The position numbers were made by a program, and so were the translations under genes. The notes beneath the pieces were generated by a model. The model searched no databases. It had not been told where the DNA came from and saw nothing but the letters and a program-made list of their open reading frames with translations. From GCA-003244245 sp049673305 (GTDB lineage: Bacteria > Actinomycetota > Actinomycetes > Mycobacteriales > Pseudonocardiaceae), in assembly GCA_049673305.1 (NCBI GenBank), contig JBATXM010000104.1, forward strand, positions 1 through 9,622: a stretch of DNA of 9,622 bases, in the 5' to 3' direction. This document shows, one piece after another, positions 5,699 to 9,622 of the stretch (the first letter of the stretch is position 1; each line of letters starts with the position of its first letter).

Positions 5699-6969
5699 CA
5701 GGCAACCCCTCCCAACTGCTCCGAGCGGCAGGTCAGCCGCCCAGCGCCCAGCGGGCTCAGGGCGCTCAGGATCGCGGCGGTCGGGACCTCGACCGCGGAG
5801 GTCGCCTCCGCGTCGGCGATGCCCAGCCGAGTGCCCCCGAACGCCCGCTCGACCGCCGGCAACCGCACCCGCTGATCGTAGTTGCCGGTACTGACCACCG
5901 CACCTCGTCGCGGGCCAGCTACCAGAGGTGGACCGGTGCCGTCAGCACCGGACATCTCAGCGTACAGCGCCACCGCGGTCAGACCATCGGCCTCCAGCGC
6001 ATCAACCTTCAACATCAGGTCATTGTCGGCGTTGCCCGCGCCCTCCTTGGTCACGATGGCGGCGTCGAAGCCGGCGGCGCGGCACAGCCAGGCGGCGTGC
6101 AAGGAGACCAGTTCTTTGTCGCCTTGCACCACCGGCTCCGGGCACAGCACCACTCCGGCGAAGCACAGGTCCTGCCCGTCACGGACCCGCAGCTCGGCGA
6201 TCACCGGGTGGTTTTGGTGCAGGTAGGTCGGGTTGCGCAGCGCCGGGTGGCCGTACTGGCCGCTGACCACGGCGCCGTCCTCGATCTCGGCGGGGTCGAA
6301 CAGGGTCGGCAGGCTGCCGGCCATGCTGCGCCCGTAGACGAAGACGTCCTTGAACGCTCCCTGGGTCTGCAGGTTGGTGATCACACCGACGCGGGGCAGC
6401 CCGGCGGTGGGCGTGCCCGGCTGATGGGGTGGCTTGAGCTCCTCGATCGCGTCGGGCGCGGCGTCGACGGCGGCGTCGGCGAGGTGCACGGCCAGTCGCA
6501 GCAACCCGCGGCGCACCGCGACCTCAGCCTCCTGCCAGGAGGCACCCTCAGCGCGGTCGAACTCGATCACGACATTGTTCGTCCGGCCGAACGGGGACAG
6601 CTCGGCGGCCGGACCGGACATGTCGATCAGGCCCTCCTGATTGCGTGGCAGGTGCCCGGCGGCCAGCACCGCCGCCCCGCGCAGCACGTGCGTGTCACCG
6701 CCACGCCTGCGGTTGACCGGTGCCATCCAGCCGGGAAATGTCCCGCTACCCGGTCCCTTTGTGCGCGGTTCCACCACGTCGAGCGGTGCGACGATCCGGA
6801 CCCGGTCTCCCGGTACCGCGACGTGTGCGCGCACCGACGCCAGGGCGGGATCGGTGAACAGTGCCGCCACCTGATCCCGTCCCACCACAAGTTGGTGCTG
6901 CTCGTAATAAGTGGCGACGCCGATCTCGACGGAGCGGACCTCGTGCACGACGCGCCGCAATGCCAGCAC
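5698..6969 (-). CDS. grdE: Glycine/sarcosine/betaine reductase component B, GrdE-like subunit without the pyruvoyl Cys
   Basis: First gene of the operon, 423 residues, matching the GrdE alpha/beta proprotein (about 428) of component B, the substrate-binding part. Landmarks: RVRIVAPLDVVEPRTKGPG, FPGWMAP, THVLRGAAVLAAG, NQEGLIDMSGPAAELSPFG, FGRTNNVV, VFVYGRSMAGSLPTL, NPTYLHQNHPVIAEL, and VTKEGAGNADNDL. In clostridial GrdE the proprotein cleaves itself between Asn and Cys in VSGNCVSACDKN, and the Cys becomes a pyruvoyl group that holds the amine substrate. Here the same stretch reads VVSGQYGHPALRN: Gln238-Tyr239 replace Asn-Cys, so neither cleavage nor pyruvoyl formation is expected. The start is GTG at 6967-6969, the first available in frame with family similarity, preceded by AGAGGAG. 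The stop overlaps the grdB ATG by one base. Family sure, glycine as substrate doubtful. Confidence 0.9.
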   Translation of the reverse strand: MLALRRVVHEVRSVEIGVATYYEQHQLVVGRDQVAALFTDPALASVRAHVAVPGDRVRIVAPLDVVEPRTKGPGSGTFPGWMAPVNRRRGGDTHVLRGAAVLAAGHLPRNQEGLIDMSGPAAELSPFGRTNNVVIEFDRAEGASWQEAEVAVRRGLLRLAVHLADAAVDAAPDAIEELKPPHQPGTPTAGLPRVGVITNLQTQGAFKDVFVYGRSMAGSLPTLFDPAEIEDGAVVSGQYGHPALRNPTYLHQNHPVIAELRVRDGQDLCFAGVVLCPEPVVQGDKELVSLHAAWLCRAAGFDAAIVTKEGAGNADNDLMLKVDALEADGLTAVALYAEMSGADGTGPPLVAGPRRGAVVSTGNYDQRVRLPAVERAFGGTRLGIADAEATSAVEVPTAAILSALSPLGAGRLTCRSEQLGGVA

Positions 6970-6999
6970 GACGAACTCCTCTCAACGGCTCCCGCCTGC

Positions 7000-7005
7000 A
7001 TCGTA
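7000..7005 (-). promoter_or_regulatory. Possible -10 element of the grd operon
   Basis: On the minus strand, TACGAT lies about 30 bases before the grdE GTG, a good position and a good match to the actinobacterial TAnnnT -10. No convincing -35 box is seen 16-19 bases upstream, so this is a suggestion only. Confidence 0.3.
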
Positions 7006-7349
7006 ACCCCGGATCCACAGATCGTTCGAAGAGCGATGGTGGCGGGCTGGCAGGGGTTGTCGACTGTTCGCGGGAACGTGCAAATAACATGCTGTTTCGT
7101 GTGATCTTGCACAGGTGAAGCTGCGGGGTGTGCTACGAGAGCAGGACACCTTCGTGCTGGGCCACCCTGAATTTGGCGCCACGCACGATGTCGCTGGTCC
7201 CTGCTCCGGCGCGCCCGTCAACACTCACACTAGTAGGGTCTGGCGAAACTGTTTTCGCAGGTCAGGAGCGTGCTGTGGGGGTCTCAGCCGGTTTTTACCC
7301 CACGGACGATCAGTGGTTACCCCAACCCCCTCCGAATTAGAATGGCCGC

Positions 7350-7405
7350 GAAGCCGGGGCCATCGTGCACGCGGTGCCCCCCCAAAGGCCTGATGCCCCG
7401 GCTTC
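7350..7405. repeat. Long inverted repeat upstream of the regulator
   Basis: GAAGCCGGGGC (7350-7360) is perfectly complementary to GCCCCGGCTTC (7395-7405). Past one bulged C (7361), ATC (7362-7364) pairs with GAT (7392-7394), giving a 14-bp interrupted stem around a 27-base loop that holds a smaller GCA/TGC hairpin. There is no T tract after it. It could be an RNA structure in the regulator leader, a protein-binding dyad or a terminator; the sequence does not decide. Confidence 0.55.
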
Positions 7406-7553
7406 TTCACTGTTGCAATGGGTAGTGATGTTCACTCGACCGAGTTACCCTCGGGCATGGGGCGCAGGGGGCTGGAGCCGGGCCGATGATGTGCCCTTAC
7501 CGGCGACGCTACTGTGTGCCCCGCCACACACCGAGGGGAGCGAGGATCGCGCG

Positions 7554-8942
7554 ATGAGCTATGGCCACGCCGGTGAGATCGCCGGGCGGGCGGGCGGTGA
7601 CCCGGCGCCGGATGCTGAGAAGCCGGTACCCGCCATCGACCCTACGCTGTACTGGCGTGACGACATGCGGGCCGCGCTGGCCCGCCACGACTTCAGCACC
7701 CTGTATCGGACGTTGCAGGATGAGGTGGGGCTCAGCACGCGGCGGATCGCGACCCTGACCGGGCAGTCTCAGTCCGAGGTGTGCGACATTCTCAAGGGTC
7801 GTCAGGTCATGGCCTACGCCGTGCTGGTGCGGATCTGCGAGGGTCTGGGTATCCCCCTGGAGCTGGCGCACCTGAGCGCCTACGGCCCGGACGGCACCTA
7901 CTGTGGGGGGACAGTCGCCGAACTCCCCCCTGGGGTGAACGCGGAAATGCTTCGCCGTCATCTGCTAGCACTGGGGGTGACCGCCGCGTTCGGAGCCCCC
8001 ATCAAGGGGCTTGGTGAACTCCTGGCCTTGCCCGGCCTGGCGCCGGTGCCGCTGCCGTCCCGTGTCTTCGGGGTCCACGTGGCGCAGGTGCGGGACCTCA
8101 CCCAGCGGCTCGGGGAAGCCGGGAAAGCTTACGGGTCCAACCCGGAGGTGAGCAGCACGGCGGCGACGTGGGGGATGCGGCTGCTGGGGGTACCAGGCCC
8201 CGAGCCGCTCAAGCGGACACTGATGGCGGCGGTGGCGGAGCTGCACATCCACGCCGGGTGGGCAGGTTCTGATGCCGGGCTCTACCGCCGTGCCCTGTAC
8301 CACTACAGCCGGGCGCTGGAGCTAGCCACCAAGGCCGGGGACGCCTACCTGCAAGCGCATGCCTTAACCCTCGCCGGGTTCGCCACCGTGGAACACGGCC
8401 ATCCCAACGACGGACTGAAGATGCTCCAACTCGCGCAGGTCAAAGCCTGGCAGGTCCCCTCAGATGACCCCCGGGGCGTGGCTGTACAGGCTTGGGCGCA
8501 GGCCGATTCGGCAACCGCTTACGCCGCACTCGGGTACAGCCAGGCCGCCTATCGAGAGCTGACGAAAGCGCGGGAACTGTGGCAACCCACCCGCACGGAC
8601 CCCACCGGAGACCTGGACGGCGTAGCCGCACTCCTCGAACTCGAACGCGGACGCCTGGACGTTGCCGAACCGCTCGCCGTGTCCTCGGTGCGGCGATGGG
8701 ACGGATTCAGCCGACTCGGCCGCACCCGGTCCAGTATCATCCTGGCCACCATCCACGTCCGGGCTGGTGAGCAGGACGACCTGCAACTAGCTCACACCGC
8801 CATCGCAGCGGCGGACAAGCTCACCTCGGTACGCGCCCGGAAACGACTTGAACCGCTGACCGACGCCCTGGACACCCGCCGTGGCAGCGACTACCAGGAA
8901 CTCGCCCGGACGGCCCGGCAGGTAGCTACCACGCGGATGTAA
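7554..8942 (+). CDS. XRE-family HTH regulator with TPR-like C-terminal domain
   Basis: A 462-residue cytoplasmic DNA-binding protein. An N-terminal helix-turn-helix of the XRE type lies at about residues 47-104 (GLSTRRIATLTGQSQSEVCDILKGR followed by VLVRICEGLGIPLELA). A long alpha-helical region of TPR-like repeats spans about 220-440 (RALYHYSRALELATKAGD, HALTLAGFATVEHGHPNDGL, DSATAYAALGYSQAAYRELT). This architecture is common in actinomycete regulators, where the TPR part senses a partner or ligand; which one is not evident. The ATG at 7554-7556 is preferred because GGGGAGCGAGGA lies just upstream and the HTH begins downstream; the frame is open back to 7365 but that extension is low complexity. 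It is divergent from grdE, making it a candidate regulator of the operon, though the 584-bp gap and lack of a proven shared operator leave that open. Confidence 0.88.
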   Translation: MSYGHAGEIAGRAGGDPAPDAEKPVPAIDPTLYWRDDMRAALARHDFSTLYRTLQDEVGLSTRRIATLTGQSQSEVCDILKGRQVMAYAVLVRICEGLGIPLELAHLSAYGPDGTYCGGTVAELPPGVNAEMLRRHLLALGVTAAFGAPIKGLGELLALPGLAPVPLPSRVFGVHVAQVRDLTQRLGEAGKAYGSNPEVSSTAATWGMRLLGVPGPEPLKRTLMAAVAELHIHAGWAGSDAGLYRRALYHYSRALELATKAGDAYLQAHALTLAGFATVEHGHPNDGLKMLQLAQVKAWQVPSDDPRGVAVQAWAQADSATAYAALGYSQAAYRELTKARELWQPTRTDPTGDLDGVAALLELERGRLDVAEPLAVSSVRRWDGFSRLGRTRSSIILATIHVRAGEQDDLQLAHTAIAAADKLTSVRARKRLEPLTDALDTRRGSDYQELARTARQVATTRM

Positions 8943-8968
8943 CCACCTCAGTCACCTACGGGTGCCGA

Positions 8969-9202
8969 TCAGTTGGCGGGGGCGTCGGCGCCCCCGTGCT
9001 CGTCCTGCTCGTTTAGGTCGCCGCCGCGCGCATCACTTAGTGATTGCCAGACCGCGCGGTGCTTGGCGTAACTTTCCGCAGCTTCTTGCCTGGTGCTTCC
9101 TATTGTACCGACACGGAGTTCGTCTTCTGGAGGCGACAGCGCCAGCCAACCGAGGTTGTTCTGGCGTTGTCGCAGGATCGGGGCAGGCCAAGGGTTGCTC
9201 AT
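8969..9202 (-). CDS. Small hypothetical protein
   Basis: A 77-residue open frame, convergent to the regulator. I do not recognise a named family. The middle reads like a folded alpha/beta module: LGWLALSPPEDELRVGTIG, then an amphipathic helix STRQEAAESYAKHRAVW. The last 20 residues are polar and probably disordered (GGDLNEQDEHGGADAPAN). The ATG at 9200-9202 has no strong ribosome binding site, the main weakness of this call. No signal peptide or membrane segment. Overlapping + strand frames are Arg-rich and look like shadows. Confidence 0.5.
   Translation of the reverse strand: MSNPWPAPILRQRQNNLGWLALSPPEDELRVGTIGSTRQEAAESYAKHRAVWQSLSDARGGDLNEQDEHGGADAPAN
8978..8995. terminator. GC-rich hairpin between convergent genes
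   Basis: GGGGGCG pairs with CGCCCCC around a TCGG loop, 36 bases after the regulator stop. No T tract follows, as often in actinomycetes. It also lies over the last codons of the small minus-strand gene, so it may simply be coding. A weak terminator candidate for the regulator transcript. Confidence 0.35.
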
Positions 9203-9271
9203 GGCTCAAGCGTGCGCTGTAACACGGTGGACAGCAATGTTTAGCCCAAGTTTCTTGCCGTCGGACACGTG

Positions 9272-9330
9272 TCCCCGTACCTCGGACACGAGCGGCCGTG
9301 CTACGCTGGCTCGTGTCCGAGGTACGGGGA
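9272..9330. repeat. 22-bp perfect inverted repeat before a truncated gene, likely operator
   Basis: Arms 9272-9293 and 9309-9330 are exact reverse complements (core CCTCGGACACGAGC / GCTCGTGTCCGAGG) around a 15-base spacer that contains TACGCT (9302-9307), a good -10 element for the + strand. The right arm ends in the ribosome binding site of the gene starting at 9338. A second 12-bp palindrome, GGACACGTGTCC (9263-9274), overlaps the left edge and repeats the same GGACACG half site. The layout suggests a repressor-binding operator spanning a promoter; a transcript starting upstream of the left arm would instead form a large hairpin hiding the ribosome binding site. Confidence 0.75.
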
Positions 9331-9337
9331 GGTTCCG

Positions 9338-9520
9338 ATGGTGACGCAGGACGCCAGACAGGCCGGGTACGCCCCCGGCAAGACGGTCACCGGTTTGATC
9401 GACCGGTTCCGTGACGTTGGGCTGCCGTCCCCACTGACCATCAACTCAATCCAACGTGTCAACGTCAGCGAGTCTCTCGCGTCGCGCACCTTAAACCGAA
9501 CTTGCTGTGACTCTCCGTAG
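9338..9520 (+). pseudogene. N-terminal fragment resembling DUF5343-family protein
   Basis: A 60-codon frame starts at an ATG with a strong GGGGAGG ribosome binding site 6 bases upstream and stops at TAG 9518-9520. Residues 12-45 (YAPGKTVTGLIDRFRDVGLP, SPLTINSIQRVNVSESLASR, TLNR) resemble the start of DUF5343 helical domains, in which a winged-helix-like fold continues for another 100 or more residues. Here similarity ends abruptly after TLNR and the rest (TCCDSP) looks unrelated. Base composition turns AT-richer downstream (9521-9622, nothing recognisable). Best read as a gene truncated by a deletion or insertion, although a genuinely short protein is possible. The family match is from memory. 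Confidence 0.5.
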
Positions 9521-9622
9521 CAATGCCGGTCTGACCAGCGTCTGAGTCCACGACACGCCTCCAATTGTAGTCACTAAAATACTGGCAAGAAGAAGATCGT
9601 TGTGATCTAATTGTCCTGTGAG

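Larger units (their letters stand above)
6970..7553. other. Divergent intergenic region between grdE and the XRE regulator
   Basis: This 584-base region separates the minus-strand operon from the + strand regulator and should hold both promoters. Open frames in it (for example 7115-7393 on +) have no ribosome binding site and no familiar content. It contains a small inverted repeat (GCGAAA-CTGT-TTTCGC, 7243-7258) and a long one (7350-7405, listed separately). I looked for a selenocysteine tRNA (anticodon TCA) and saw none. Confidence 0.5.

Noticed and set aside
6097..7104. 335-codon + strand ORF opposite grdE
   Set aside because: It mirrors grdE codons, has no family similarity and no ribosome binding site; grdE on the other strand is clearly conserved.
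7115..7393. 92-codon + strand ORF between grdE and the regulator
   Set aside because: No ribosome binding site, low-complexity tail and no recognisable content.
6970..7553. Selenocysteine tRNA (selC) near the operon
   Set aside because: No anticodon-loop pattern with TCA or cloverleaf was seen; the gene presumably lies elsewhere.
9032..9044. Palindrome ATCACTTAGTGAT
   Set aside because: Thirteen bases inside the small minus-strand ORF, with no repeat nearby; could occur by chance.
1..9622. CRISPR arrays, rRNA or tRNA genes
   Set aside because: No regularly spaced direct repeats, rRNA signatures or convincing tRNA structures were seen on reading the window by eye.

Overview
The window is high-GC DNA with GC-biased third positions, strong purine-rich ribosome binding sites and tightly packed genes. 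Together with an XRE-TPR regulator of a type common in filamentous actinomycetes, this suggests an actinobacterium, perhaps of the Pseudonocardiales/Streptomyces kind. The genus is an inference and was not established.

Layout. (1) 1-1781 is mobile-element debris on the + strand: the C-terminal part of a large serine recombinase runs without a stop into a 5'-truncated, frameshifted group II intron reverse transcriptase, which ends at a well-formed intron domain V/VI. (2) 1782-2153 shows no recognisable gene. (3) 2154-6969 is one compact minus-strand operon of five genes, in transcription order grdE-grdB-grdC-trx-grdA. They resemble the clostridial glycine/sarcosine/betaine reductase system. 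Two genes, grdB and grdA, are interrupted by an in-frame TGA exactly where the family has selenocysteine, so both are very probably selenoproteins that ordinary gene calling would cut in two. (4) 6970-7553 is a divergent intergenic region with inverted repeats. (5) 7554-8942 is a + strand XRE-type HTH/TPR regulator. (6) 8943-9622 holds a small minus-strand hypothetical gene, a 22-bp perfect inverted repeat, and the truncated start of a gene resembling the DUF5343 family.

How the genes may work together. In the clostridial system, component B (GrdE+GrdB) binds the amine substrate and passes a carboxymethyl group to the selenocysteine of GrdA. Component C (GrdC+GrdD) releases acetyl phosphate from acetyl-GrdA, and thioredoxin re-reduces GrdA. 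Here GrdA keeps its C-F-V-U motif and GrdC keeps its ketosynthase-like core. However, GrdE lacks the Asn-Cys pair that yields the pyruvoyl cofactor (Gln-Tyr instead), GrdB lacks the middle Cys of UxxCxxC, thioredoxin has Ser-Cys-Arg-Pro-Cys instead of Trp-Cys-Gly-Pro-Cys, and no grdD or thioredoxin reductase is present. The likeliest reading is a remodelled selenium-dependent reductase with a different substrate or product from glycine reductase. That functional statement is inference; the gene identities and residue changes are read directly from the sequence and compared with the families from memory.
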